This document shows positions 33,752-42,570 of a DNA stretch of 64,000 nucleotides, one piece after another. Position numbers and translations under genes: made by a program. Below the pieces are notes generated by a model. It saw nothing but the letters and a program-made list of their open reading frames with translations. It searched no databases and was not told the origin of the DNA. Origin of the DNA: Bifidobacterium asteroides DSM 20089 (lineage in GTDB: Bacteria > Actinomycetota > Actinomycetes > Actinomycetales > Bifidobacteriaceae); the NCBI RefSeq assembly GCF_002715865.1, contig NZ_CP017696.1, positions 434,001-498,000 of the forward strand, given 5' to 3'. Every line of letters starts with the position of its first letter. The first letter of the stretch is position 1.

Positions 33752-35022
33752 GTCATCTGGCAGTGATGAGTGAAGGCAGGCAGGGCGGTCTGTCGGTCGG
33801 ACGTGAGCGCACCTTGGCGGAATGGTCGCTCAGGGATGATGCCGACCGGTCTCGCAGTCTGGTCATCCTGGGATCCACAGGATCCATCGGCACTCAGGCC
33901 CTGGATCTGATCAGTCGTCACAGGGCTCGCTTCCAGGTGACTGGATTGGCCGCTGGCGGCGCGCATGTCGAGCTCCTGGCCCGCCAGGCCCGCGATTTTG
34001 GCGTGAAGCGTCTGGCTCTGGCCGACAAGGCTCAGGTTCCGGCCCTGCAGCGGGCTCTCGAGGCCCTGGGATTGACCGGCATCCAGGTAGAGGCAGGCAT
34101 GGAGGCGGTTCAGGCTCTGGCCGGTTCCGGCAGTGACCTTGTTCTCAATGGCATCACCGGATCAGTTGGTCTGCGTCCATCCATTGCAGCTTTGCAGGCT
34201 GGATCCCAACTGGCTCTGGCCAACAAGGAGTCCGTGGTAGCCGGCGGCCATCTGCTCTTCGACGCCGAGATACGGCCGGGTCAGATCAACCCTGTCGACT
34301 CGGAACATTCGGCCATCTGGCAGTCCCTGCGTTCGGGGCAGCATGGAGAGGTAGCCCGTCTGGTGGTCACCGCCTCAGGAGGTCCCTTCCGGGGCTGGAG
34401 CCGCCAGGCCATGCGCGAGGTCACCCCTGAACAGGCCCTGAACCATCCGACCTGGTCCATGGGCCCGGTGGTCACCATCAACTCCTCCACCATGGTCAAC
34501 AAGGGTCTGGAGGTCATCGAGGCCAGTCGACTCTTCCGGATCGATCCCGAGCGGATCACCGTGGTGGTCCACCCTCAGTCCGTGGTCCACTCCATGGTCC
34601 AGTTCCAGGACGGGGCCACCATAAGCCAGGCCTCGCCTCCGGATATGCGTCTGCCCATCGCCCTGGGCCTGTCGGCGCCCGCCCGTCTGGACAACGTGGC
34701 TGCGGCCTGTGACTGGTCCAAGGCCAGCACCTGGACTTTTGAGCCCTTGGATGACGAGGCTTTCCCGGCGGTCAATCTGGCCAGGCGGGCTCTGGGAAGC
34801 TGCGAGCCCATGACTGCGGTCTTCAACGCCGCCAACGAGGAGGCGGTCAGGGCCTTCCTGAATCACCGGCTGCCCTACCTGAACATCGTCAAAACCATCC
34901 GTTCGGTCATGGATGCCATGGAAACGCATCTTCCGGGAACATTCACATCCGTGGAGGTAATGGAGCAAGTCGAGCATGAGGCGCGCCAAAGGGCCGATGC
35001 TTTGATAGACATGACAGCGTGA
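33748..35022 (+). CDS. dxr: 1-deoxy-D-xylulose 5-phosphate reductoisomerase
   Basis: A 424-residue enzyme of the MEP isoprenoid pathway, converting DXP to 2-C-methylerythritol 4-phosphate with NADPH. The NADPH-binding [13 protein letters not shown] begins near residue 40. [12 protein letters not shown], the metal-binding [32 protein letters not shown] and [10 protein letters not shown] are the core signatures. The N-terminus is about 35 residues longer than usual. It overlaps the preceding stop (ATGA) and its own TGA overlaps the GTG of ispG, giving a tight operon. Confidence 0.95.
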   Translation: MSHLAVMSEGRQGGLSVGRERTLAEWSLRDDADRSRSLVILGSTGSIGTQALDLISRHRARFQVTGLAAGGAHVELLARQARDFGVKRLALADKAQVPALQRALEALGLTGIQVEAGMEAVQALAGSGSDLVLNGITGSVGLRPSIAALQAGSQLALANKESVVAGGHLLFDAEIRPGQINPVDSEHSAIWQSLRSGQHGEVARLVVTASGGPFRGWSRQAMREVTPEQALNHPTWSMGPVVTINSSTMVNKGLEVIEASRLFRIDPERITVVVHPQSVVHSMVQFQDGATISQASPPDMRLPIALGLSAPARLDNVAAACDWSKASTWTFEPLDDEAFPAVNLARRALGSCEPMTAVFNAANEEAVRAFLNHRLPYLNIVKTIRSVMDAMETHLPGTFTSVEVMEQVEHEARQRADALIDMTA

Positions 35023-36248
35023 GTAGCATTCCCAAGACCGAACAGTCAACATCCTCCCAAGGGTTCCGCAAGACAGGTGAGCAGGCCATCAGCCAGACTC
35101 CGCTGCATCCTCGCCGCCGCTCCCGTCGGATCATGGTGGGGCCTGTGCCGGTCGGCGGGGGCGCCCCAATTTCGGTGCAGTCCATGACCAACACGGTCAC
35201 CGCTGACATCAATGCCACCTTGCAACAAATCGCTGAGCTGGCTGCCGCCGGCTGCGACATCGTACGGGTGGCCGTGCCCAGCCAGGACGATGCCGACGCG
35301 CTCCCCATCATTGCGAAGAAGTCGCCCATCCCGGTCATCGCCGACATCCACTTCCAGAGCAAGTACGTTTTTCAGGCCATCGACGCGGGTTGCGCAGCCG
35401 TCAGGGTCAATCCGGGCAACATCCGCAAGTTCGACCAGGTCGGCCCCGAGATCTGCAAGGCAGCTACGGATGCAGGCATCTCCCTGCGCATCGGGGTCAA
35501 CGCCGGCAGCCTGGACAAGGACATCTACGCCCGCTACGGCGGCCCCACTCCCGAGGCCCTGGTCGCCTCTGCCTTGAAAGAGGCCCACATGTTCGAGGAC
35601 GTGGGCTTCCACGACTTCAAGATCTCCGTCAAGCACCACGATCCCGTCACCACTGTCCAGACCTACAGGCTCCTGGCCTCCAAGGGCGACTGGCCCCTGC
35701 ACCTGGGTGTGACCGAAGCCGGGCCCTCCTGGCAGGGGACCATCAAGTCCTGCCTGGCCTTCGGCGCACTGCTGGCTGAAGGCATCGGCGACACCATCCG
35801 TGTCTCCCTGTCTGCGCCGCCTGTGGAAGAGGTCAAGGTGGGCTGCAAGATTCTGGAATATCTGGGGTTGCGCCAGCGCCACTTCGACATCATTTCCTGC
35901 CCCTCCTGCGGCAGGGCCCAGGTGGACGTGATCGAGCTGGCCAAGGAAGTCACCGAGGGGCTCAAGGACATCACCGCCCCCATCCGGGTTGCCGTCATGG
36001 GCTGCATCGTTAACGGACCAGGTGAGGCCAGGGAGGCCGACCTGGGTGTGGCTTCGGGCAACGGCAAGGGGCAGATCATCATCAAGGGCAAGGTGGTGCA
36101 GACCGTGCCAGAGGACCAGATTGTCCCCACCCTGCTGGAACGGGCCAAGGAAATCGCCGCACAGATGGATGCCAAGGCGGCGGTTCAGGGTGAAACCCTG
36201 CCGGAGGTAGGGCCCATGGTGGTTCCGGTCACCGGCCGTGCCAGCTGA
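35019..36248 (+). CDS. ispG: 4-hydroxy-3-methylbut-2-enyl diphosphate synthase (flavodoxin)
   Basis: A 409-residue [4Fe-4S] enzyme of the MEP pathway. [18 protein letters not shown] at the start, [13 protein letters not shown], the cluster cysteines in SCPSCGRAQ and the third in [10 protein letters not shown] are seen. GTG 35019 overlaps the dxr stop (GTGA). In many actinobacteria an rseP/site-2 protease gene lies between dxr and ispG; here they are directly fused in translation. Confidence 0.95.
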   Translation: MSSIPKTEQSTSSQGFRKTGEQAISQTPLHPRRRSRRIMVGPVPVGGGAPISVQSMTNTVTADINATLQQIAELAAAGCDIVRVAVPSQDDADALPIIAKKSPIPVIADIHFQSKYVFQAIDAGCAAVRVNPGNIRKFDQVGPEICKAATDAGISLRIGVNAGSLDKDIYARYGGPTPEALVASALKEAHMFEDVGFHDFKISVKHHDPVTTVQTYRLLASKGDWPLHLGVTEAGPSWQGTIKSCLAFGALLAEGIGDTIRVSLSAPPVEEVKVGCKILEYLGLRQRHFDIISCPSCGRAQVDVIELAKEVTEGLKDITAPIRVAVMGCIVNGPGEAREADLGVASGNGKGQIIIKGKVVQTVPEDQIVPTLLERAKEIAAQMDAKAAVQGETLPEVGPMVVPVTGRAS

Positions 36249-36280
36249 GCGCGTAAGCACCATCCTCGCCACCGGATACA

Positions 36281-38002
36281 ATGGCCGTCGTGTCCCAAGA
36301 GGTTGAGCGTTCCCTCCCCGCAAGTCGGTGGAGCAGAGTCAGGCGGCTGATGACCAGTCTGCCCATCTTCGTCATCCTCATGGGTCTGCTGGTATCCGTC
36401 TCACACTTGACCGCCGTCCCCTGGAAATACGAACCAGTGGATCAGAATTTCCCCACCCTGACTCCGGACACCGCGGTCACCTTCGATTGGCCTGCCGGCC
36501 TTGCCAGGGATGCCATGGGGCAGTATCAGGTCGAATCCCGCCACCAGGAGCTGAGCGTGGAAAGGCCCGCCACGGGCGAGCACCAACGCATCAGAATTCT
36601 AATTCGCTCTCCCAAGGGGGCTTCAGGCCATCGCCCGGCTGTGGTTTTCATGCACGGCGCCGGTTACGGCACCTGCGACAACTCCTTCGGGGACGTGGCC
36701 CGATCCCTGGCCTCCGCAGGTTTCGTCACCGCCGTGCTGGACAAGCCGGTCTGGTCCACCACGGATGCCGACAGGGACTATCCAGCCTCCGCCAGGGCCT
36801 ATGAGCGGGTTGCCAATCTGCTGCGAGACCGGGATGATGTGGATGCCTCCAAAGTGGGCATCTATGCCACCAGCGAGAGCACTTGGATCGCCGCCATGCT
36901 GCTGACCATGGACCACCGGATCGCCTTCCAGATCCTGCTGAGTCCCATGGTCTATTCCCCGCGGCACGCCATGGGCTTCTTCGTGGCCCAGGACTTCGCC
37001 ATTGCCGGGGCCAACCAGGGCTACCAGTCGGTGGTCCGTCGGCTCTTCAGCACTGATGCCGCTCTTTTGGGCCTGAACAATCTGGACATCGAACCCACGG
37101 ACCGCTACACCTACGCCACCCCCACCCTGCTGGCCTACGGGGCCAAGGACGTGATGACCGCACAGGTGGAGGGGGTGCAGAGTGTGCTGTCGAAGGCGCA
37201 CGCCTCAGGCAACGAGAACGTCACGGTGCGTTCCTACCCGGTCTCCAACCATGTGCTGCGGCTGGGGGATGAGGCCCGGACCGGCACGCCCCTGGCCGAC
37301 CACTATCAACGGGACATGATCGACTGGGCGGTGGGTCAGGCCCATGGACTGCATCAGACCAGCCCCAGCGTAGGAGGGGCCACCATCCACCAGTCCATCG
37401 CCGTGCCTACTGACCTGCGGGGGCGGCGCTCGCTGACCGTCTATATGTTGGTCCTGCACCTGCTTACCCTGGTTCTTTTGCTGGCGGCCCTGGTCATGGC
37501 AGTCGTGGCAGGTCTGATGAAATTGTCCCGTCTGCGCAGGCGCAAGGACCCGGTTCTGGGCTTCAGCCATGGCTTCGGCGGCACATTGGTCACCATCACC
37601 GGCACCACCCTGGCCACCCTGGTCCTTTTCGGAGCCGGCCTGGGTCAGGTCATCATGGCCGTGGTACGCCTGGGTTGGGGCGGCGTGCCCGACCAGGCCG
37701 GGGTCAGTTACTGGAGCTGGCCGGTCATCCAGGTGGTCTGCGCCCTTGTCATCTGGGCCTGGTCGCGCACCTTCGCCCGCATGGTCGAAGTGGCCTCCCT
37801 GAGGGGATTGGACCGGCTTCCCGATCAGGTCCGCACAAGCAAGGCCGGCGGCCCCAGCCTGCGCCAGCAGATGCGCAACATGGATCCCAGGCCTGTTCTG
37901 GCCTCCACCCGCTTTGGCGTTGCCCTCTTCACCGTCACCACCCTGGCCATGTTCGGAGTCCTGCTGATCTTCGCCTTCTGGGGCCTGTTCATCTACCAAT
38001 GA
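36281..38002 (+). CDS. Membrane-bound alpha/beta hydrolase
   Basis: A 573-residue protein. One helix (about residues 25-45) leads into an extracytoplasmic alpha/beta hydrolase domain (about 90-370). VVFMHGAGYGTCDN supplies the oxyanion loop, YATSESTWIAAML the serine elbow, AYGAKDVMTAQVEG the Asp loop and SNHVLRLGD the His. Four or five helices follow (about 390-570). The mix suggests an esterase or dienelactone-hydrolase-like enzyme acting at the cell surface; the substrate is unknown. No Shine-Dalgarno is present. TACAAT (36277-36282) lies 7 nt before GTG 36290, so that codon is a good leaderless alternative to ATG 36281. Confidence 0.72.
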   Translation: MAVVSQEVERSLPASRWSRVRRLMTSLPIFVILMGLLVSVSHLTAVPWKYEPVDQNFPTLTPDTAVTFDWPAGLARDAMGQYQVESRHQELSVERPATGEHQRIRILIRSPKGASGHRPAVVFMHGAGYGTCDNSFGDVARSLASAGFVTAVLDKPVWSTTDADRDYPASARAYERVANLLRDRDDVDASKVGIYATSESTWIAAMLLTMDHRIAFQILLSPMVYSPRHAMGFFVAQDFAIAGANQGYQSVVRRLFSTDAALLGLNNLDIEPTDRYTYATPTLLAYGAKDVMTAQVEGVQSVLSKAHASGNENVTVRSYPVSNHVLRLGDEARTGTPLADHYQRDMIDWAVGQAHGLHQTSPSVGGATIHQSIAVPTDLRGRRSLTVYMLVLHLLTLVLLLAALVMAVVAGLMKLSRLRRRKDPVLGFSHGFGGTLVTITGTTLATLVLFGAGLGQVIMAVVRLGWGGVPDQAGVSYWSWPVIQVVCALVIWAWSRTFARMVEVASLRGLDRLPDQVRTSKAGGPSLRQQMRNMDPRPVLASTRFGVALFTVTTLAMFGVLLIFAFWGLFIYQ

Positions 38003-38017
38003 AAGGACGGGACCGCC

Positions 38018-38740
38018 GTGGCCATCTATCGTGACGAGGGCCTGGTCCTCAGAACGGTCAAATTGGGCGAGGCCGACCGGATCGTCACCATTCTGACCAA
38101 GGGGCACGGCAAGGTCAGGGCCGTGGCCAAGGGGGTGCGACGGACCAAGTCCCGCTTCGGTGCGCGGCTGGAGCCCTTCATGCGTGACGATCTGCTCATC
38201 TCCCATGGACGCAACCTTGACATCGTATCCCAGGCCGTCTGCATAGCCCCCTATGCGGATGCCATATGCGCCGACTATGACCTCTACGCCAACGGGGGCG
38301 TCATGCTTGAGACTGCTGACAAGCTGGTGGTGGGTGAGCACGAGCCGGCCCCGGAGCAGTACCGTCTGCTGGTCTCCGCCCTGGCCAGCCTGGCTGGCCA
38401 CCGGCATGGACCCCGTGACATCGGCGCCTCCTACCTGCTGCGTTCCCTGGCACTGGCTGGCTGGCGGCCCCGGCTGGATTCCTGCATCGTCTGCGGCCGG
38501 ACCGATCAGCTGACCCACTTTTCGGTGCCCGGCGGTGGGGTGGTCTGCAGTCGGGATAGGCCTACCGATGCCGTGGCGGTGGATCCCGCCACCCTGGACC
38601 GCTTCAGGGCTCTGAGCAGCGGGGACTGGTCCAGCCTGGACGGCAAGGGCTCAACCCCCCTCTGCGATGGTCTTGTCGAGAAATGGGGCGAATATTACCT
38701 GGAGCGGCCCATCAGGGCCCTGAGGCTATTAGATTCTTGA
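38018..38740 (+). CDS. recO: DNA repair protein RecO
   Basis: A 240-residue RecFOR-pathway protein that loads RecA on SSB-coated DNA and anneals single strands. The N-terminal OB-fold is YRDEGLVLRTVKLGEADRIVTILT, and KGVRRTKSRFGARLEPF follows. The zinc region CIVCGRT and VCSRD has three cysteines; the fourth ligand is not obvious. GTG 38018 follows an AAAGGA stretch. It lies 15 nt after the hydrolase and 3 nt before uppS. Confidence 0.92.
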   Translation: MAIYRDEGLVLRTVKLGEADRIVTILTKGHGKVRAVAKGVRRTKSRFGARLEPFMRDDLLISHGRNLDIVSQAVCIAPYADAICADYDLYANGGVMLETADKLVVGEHEPAPEQYRLLVSALASLAGHRHGPRDIGASYLLRSLALAGWRPRLDSCIVCGRTDQLTHFSVPGGGVVCSRDRPTDAVAVDPATLDRFRALSSGDWSSLDGKGSTPLCDGLVEKWGEYYLERPIRALRLLDS

Positions 38741-38743
38741 AGC

Positions 38744-39538
38744 ATGAGCTTTGACCCCGTCGACTATACCTCACTTGATGTGCCTGCAGCCCCCTTCTCC
38801 GATCCTGCGCGTATTCCGCAGTTCCCCAAGGGTTCAGTCCCACGGCACCTGGGTGTGATTATGGACGGCAACGGCCGCTGGGCCAAGCAGAGGGGCATGG
38901 AGCGCACCCAGGGTCACCGGGCTGCCGAGCCGGTGGTCTTCGACACCATAGCCGGGGCCATTGAGACCGGGGTCCGATACCTGAGCCTGTACACCTTCTC
39001 CACGGAGAATTGGAAGCGCTCACCGGCCGAGGTGCATTTCTTGATGGGCTTCTCCCGGGACATCATCCACCGTCGAGTGGCCCAGATGGATGACTGGGGA
39101 GTGCGGGTGCGCTGGGCGGGCCGTCGGCCCCGTCTCTGGAAGTCGGTCATCGATGAGCTGGAGGAGGCCATGGAGCGCACCCGGCACAACAACAGGATCG
39201 ATGTGATCTTCTGCATCAACTACGGGGGCAGGGCTGAGTTGGCCGATGCAGCCACCGACATCGCCAGGGAGGTGGCGGCCGGGCAGATCAAGGGCTCCAA
39301 GGTGACCGAAAAGATGATCGCCCAGCACCTCTACAACCCCGACATACCGGACTGCGACCTGGTCTTGCGCACCTCGGGGGAGCAGCGTACCTCCAACTTC
39401 CTGCCCTGGCAGGCGGCATATGCGGAGCTGGCCTTTGTTCCCGAACTCTTCCCCGACTGCGGGCGCGAGGTGCTCTGGCGGGCCATCGACGATTACATCC
39501 ACAGGGACAGGCGCTTCGGCGGCGCGGAGAATGGCTGA
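38744..39538 (+). CDS. uppS: Isoprenyl transferase (undecaprenyl diphosphate synthase type)
   Basis: A 264-residue cis-prenyltransferase making the polyprenyl carrier lipid. The catalytic Asp and Gly loop are in GVIMDGNGRWAKQRG. TQGHRAAEP, LYTFSTENWKR, the RTSGEQRTSNFLPWQ motif and ELAFVPELFPD are canonical. It follows recO by 3 nt, so it is cotranscribed, and it uses the isoprenoid units made by the nearby dxr-ispG pathway. Confidence 0.95.
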   Translation: MSFDPVDYTSLDVPAAPFSDPARIPQFPKGSVPRHLGVIMDGNGRWAKQRGMERTQGHRAAEPVVFDTIAGAIETGVRYLSLYTFSTENWKRSPAEVHFLMGFSRDIIHRRVAQMDDWGVRVRWAGRRPRLWKSVIDELEEAMERTRHNNRIDVIFCINYGGRAELADAATDIAREVAAGQIKGSKVTEKMIAQHLYNPDIPDCDLVLRTSGEQRTSNFLPWQAAYAELAFVPELFPDCGREVLWRAIDDYIHRDRRFGGAENG

Positions 39539-39638
39539 AAAACAGGACCTCCCATTATGTGAAGTTAGCCATAGTCGTCCAAATTTACATGTCTGAACAC
39601 TCTCGAAATGCCCCTGAAAGGTAGTCTGTGTCTTATCG

Positions 39639-39662
39639 CAGCGGAGCAATCCATATCCGCTG
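39639..39662. promoter_or_regulatory. Inverted repeat upstream of the AbgB-like gene
   Basis: CAGCGGA (39639-39645) and TCCGCTG (39656-39662) form a perfect 7-bp inverted repeat with a 10-nt gap, about 40 nt upstream of GTG 39703. It may be an operator or a leader hairpin. The rest of the 164-nt uppS-abgB gap shows no strong promoter or terminator. Confidence 0.4.
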
Positions 39663-39702
39663 TGGAAATCAAGGCAGCAAACGAAGCAAGGGAGTGACAG
39701 GC

Positions 39703-41133
39703 GTGGACGACAAGCAGCGCATCATGCAGATCATCGAAGATAAGTCACAGGAGTTCATCGAGGCCGCCGACCATATTTGGGGTACCCCCGAGACCAGGTT
39801 TGCCGTCAAGGAGTCGGTCCAGCAGCACTACAAGGTGTTGGAGCAGGAGGGCTTTGACATCGAGAAGGGCGTGGGCCATATGGACTATGCCTACGTGGCG
39901 ACCTGGGGCTCGGGCCGTCCGGTGATAGGTATTACCGGCGAATACGACGCCCTCGGAGGCCTCAGCCAGGTGGCTGATCTGGGCGAGCACAAGCCATTGG
40001 TCGAAGGTGGCAATGGACAAGGCTGCGGCCACAACATTCTGGGCATGGCTGCCGTAGCGGCAGGAGTGGGCATTAAGACTTTCATGGAGGAAAAGGGTCT
40101 CAAGGGGACCATCAAGGTCTTCGGCTGCCCGGCTGAGGAGTCGGGCTACGGCAAGGCCTTCATGGCCAGGGATGGTGTCTTCGACGGGCTGGACCTGGCC
40201 CTGTCCTGGCATCCCTCGGATGTGACCCAGGCTTGGGGTTCCTCCAGCCTGGCGGTCCTGCAGGCCTACTTCGACTTCACCGGCGTGCCGGCGCATGCGG
40301 CTGCGGCTCCCGAACTGGGCCGGAGCGCCCTGGATGCCGCTGAGCTGATGAACGTGGGCGTGCAGTTCCTGCGCGAACACATGATCGATGAGGCCCGCGT
40401 GCACTATGCCTTTATCGACGCAGGCGGTGAATCTGCCAACGTGGTGCAGTCCCATGCCCGGCTCTACTACTTCGTGCGCGCCCCCAGGATGGATCAGGCC
40501 CAGGATCTGTTCAAGCGGGTGGAGAAGATCGCCCAGGGTGCGGCCCTGATGACCGAGACCCAGGTCAAGGAGGAGTTCGATGCGGCCTGCTACAACTTCA
40601 TCCCCAACCATCCGCTGACCGAGGCCATAGACAGGAACCTGGACCTCGTCGGCCCTCTGCCGCTGGACCAGCAGGAGCTGGACTACGAACGCCGCTACAC
40701 CGACACGGTCCCCGATGCCGGCAAGCAGCGGGTGCTCGGCCGCACCAAGGCTGCCTTCCCTGATCTTCCGGATGAGGAAGTCAGGAAGATGGCCGAGTCC
40801 ACCATGGCTCTGAAGAAGTATCCGCTGGTTTTCACCGATACGGCATCGGGATCCACCGATGTCGGCGATGTCAGCTGGCAGACGCCCACCGCCCAGTTCA
40901 GCGGCGGCTTCGAGCCCCAGGGTACCTCGGCTCATTCTTGGCAGTGGGCGGCCAACGGCAAGTCCTCGGTGGCCCACAAGGGTCTGCTGGCTGCGGGCAA
41001 GACCCTGGCCCTGACTGCTTATGATGCCTTTACCGACCCGGACCTGGTCAAGGCCGCCAAGGAGGACTTCGACAAGACATTCGCCGGCCAGGAGTACAAG
41101 GTCGTCATCCCTGACGATGTGATGCCCCACTGA
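39703..41133 (+). CDS. M20 family amidohydrolase, AbgB-like
   Basis: A 476-residue metallo-amidohydrolase most similar in pattern to the B subunit of p-aminobenzoyl-glutamate hydrolase. Metal-binding and active-site segments are GEYDALGGLSQ, GCGHNILGMA, GCPAEESGYGKAF and LSWHPSD. GVPAHAAAAPELGRSALDA is the dimerisation loop. It probably splits an N-acyl- or peptidyl-amino acid; the true substrate is unknown. No AbgA partner is adjacent. GTG 39703 follows AAGGGAG by 8 nt; the frame open from 39628 has no such support. An MFS transporter follows at 88 nt, suggesting uptake plus hydrolysis. Confidence 0.8.
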   Translation: MDDKQRIMQIIEDKSQEFIEAADHIWGTPETRFAVKESVQQHYKVLEQEGFDIEKGVGHMDYAYVATWGSGRPVIGITGEYDALGGLSQVADLGEHKPLVEGGNGQGCGHNILGMAAVAAGVGIKTFMEEKGLKGTIKVFGCPAEESGYGKAFMARDGVFDGLDLALSWHPSDVTQAWGSSSLAVLQAYFDFTGVPAHAAAAPELGRSALDAAELMNVGVQFLREHMIDEARVHYAFIDAGGESANVVQSHARLYYFVRAPRMDQAQDLFKRVEKIAQGAALMTETQVKEEFDAACYNFIPNHPLTEAIDRNLDLVGPLPLDQQELDYERRYTDTVPDAGKQRVLGRTKAAFPDLPDEEVRKMAESTMALKKYPLVFTDTASGSTDVGDVSWQTPTAQFSGGFEPQGTSAHSWQWAANGKSSVAHKGLLAAGKTLALTAYDAFTDPDLVKAAKEDFDKTFAGQEYKVVIPDDVMPH

Positions 41134-41147
41134 CCTACTGTTCGGCT

Positions 41148-41191
41148 GCCGCCGGGCCCTGTGATCCCTGCGGATCACTTCGCCCGGCGGC
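41148..41191. other. Long imperfect hairpin between AbgB-like gene and MFS gene
   Basis: Outer arms GCCGCCGGGC (41148-41157) and GCCCGGCGGC (41182-41191) enclose an inner 7-bp stem, GTGATCC (41161-41167) with GGATCAC (41172-41178). There is no T tract. It may attenuate read-through or protect the upstream mRNA end. Confidence 0.65.
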
Positions 41192-41221
41192 GGTTGGCTT
41201 CGACTGAAGGATGACAGACCA

Positions 41222-42418
41222 ATGGCAATCAAACAATCCTCAAAAACGGCGAGCGGAACGCTGATCTTCTCCCTGATGGCCGGTTACTCGATCGTGTACA
41301 TGGACAAGAACATGATCTCGACCGCCATCATCCCCATCTCCGAGCAGTTCCACCTCGACTCGGGGCAGACAGGCATCATCATGTCGGCCTTCTTCCTGGG
41401 CTACTCGCTCATGCAGATTCCCAGCGGTTGGCTGGCCGACCGACTTGGGGCCAAGCGTGTGCTGATGGCCTCCATGATCATCATCGGTCTGTTCAGCTAT
41501 CTGTTCGGCCTGGCCAATGGTCTGGTCTTCTTCATCATCGTCCGGTTCTTCGCCGGCATGGGCCACGGCGGCTACCCGCCCTCCTGTTCCAAGTCGATTG
41601 CGGAGAACTTCCCGCAGGAACGGCGCACCTTCGTACAGTCGCTGATCCTGTCGACCTCGGGCATTGGCGGCATTCTGGCCTTCGTCCTGGGAGCCAACCT
41701 GGTCGCCATCAACTGGCACCTGGCATACACAGTGCTGGGCACCCTCTATCTGCTGGCATTTGTCTGCATCCTGATCTTCGTGCCCTCCAAGCCCCGCCAG
41801 CCCGAGGTTGACCAGAAGCCCGGAGTCAAGGGTGCAGGGTTCCTCGAGGTGCTGAAGAATAGGAACGTGCTGGTCCTTTTCGTGGCCATGCTTCTGCTCA
41901 ACATCCTCCTGTACGGCAATATCTCCTGGATGCCTACCTTCATCAAAAAAACCTTCGGGCTTTCAATCGGTCAGGCCGGCATCCTGCTGGCGGTCAATGC
42001 GGTATTCACGACCGTAGCCACCATCTATGCCGGTCAGCTGCTCTCCAAGCTCTTCCTGGGCAGGGAGAAGGTGGCCATCCTGGGTGCCGGACTGATCAGT
42101 GCCGTCCTGGTCGTATGCTTCGTTTTCTCGCGCAACATCTGGCTCTCCCTCCTGCTGCTGATCCTGGTATCCTGCGTCTCCGTGGTGGCCTTCACCGGCA
42201 TCTTCACCTGGCCACACAAGATCATGGACCCGCACATCATCGGATCCGCCATTGGCATCATCAATACCGGCGGCACCTTGGGCGGATTCCTGGCCCCCAT
42301 GATCATCGGCTACCTGGTCAAGGCCGCCGGCGGTTCCTTTGTTGGAGCCTTCCTCTTCATGGGTGCGGCGGCCATCGCCTCCGGACTGATGGCTCTGCTG
42401 GTCAAGGTTGGCAGGTAA
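41222..42418 (+). CDS. MFS transporter, anion:cation symporter-like
   Basis: A 398-residue 12-helix protein. Helix 1 has MAGYSIVYMDKNMISTAI, and the loop after helix 2 has PSGWLADRLGAKRVL, the ACS/sugar-phosphate type of MFS signature. ACS members import organic acids, dipeptide-like anions or sugar acids. Its partner is the AbgB-like amidohydrolase, so an acylated amino acid is a reasonable substrate. ATG 41222 follows GAAGGATG about 8 nt upstream. Confidence 0.82.
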   Translation: MAIKQSSKTASGTLIFSLMAGYSIVYMDKNMISTAIIPISEQFHLDSGQTGIIMSAFFLGYSLMQIPSGWLADRLGAKRVLMASMIIIGLFSYLFGLANGLVFFIIVRFFAGMGHGGYPPSCSKSIAENFPQERRTFVQSLILSTSGIGGILAFVLGANLVAINWHLAYTVLGTLYLLAFVCILIFVPSKPRQPEVDQKPGVKGAGFLEVLKNRNVLVLFVAMLLLNILLYGNISWMPTFIKKTFGLSIGQAGILLAVNAVFTTVATIYAGQLLSKLFLGREKVAILGAGLISAVLVVCFVFSRNIWLSLLLLILVSCVSVVAFTGIFTWPHKIMDPHIIGSAIGIINTGGTLGGFLAPMIIGYLVKAAGGSFVGAFLFMGAAAIASGLMALLVKVGR

Positions 42419-42508
42419 AGCCAAAGCCCGATCGGCCTGAGCAATGGCTTCCGGTCCCGAAGATCAATGGTCTGGGACCAAGCCTTGACTGCCGAGTTGC
42501 AAGACAAA

Positions 42509-42544
42509 AGGCCCGCCCTCTGGGTGATTTCAGGGGGCGGGCCT
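42509..42544. terminator. Bidirectional terminator between MFS and GH32 genes
   Basis: AGGCCCGCCC (42509-42518) pairs with GGGCGGGCCT (42535-42544) around a 16-nt loop. On the minus strand it is followed by TTTTGTCTT, making it a good terminator for the sucrose operon; on the plus strand CTTCTAT follows. Confidence 0.85.
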
Positions 42545-42570
42545 CTTCTATGCCGGCTATGGGAGTGAGA

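Noticed and set aside
32781-33773. 330-codon Arg/Pro-rich plus-strand frame
   Set aside because: A shadow of the Ala/Pro/Ser-rich tail of the DivIVA-like protein.
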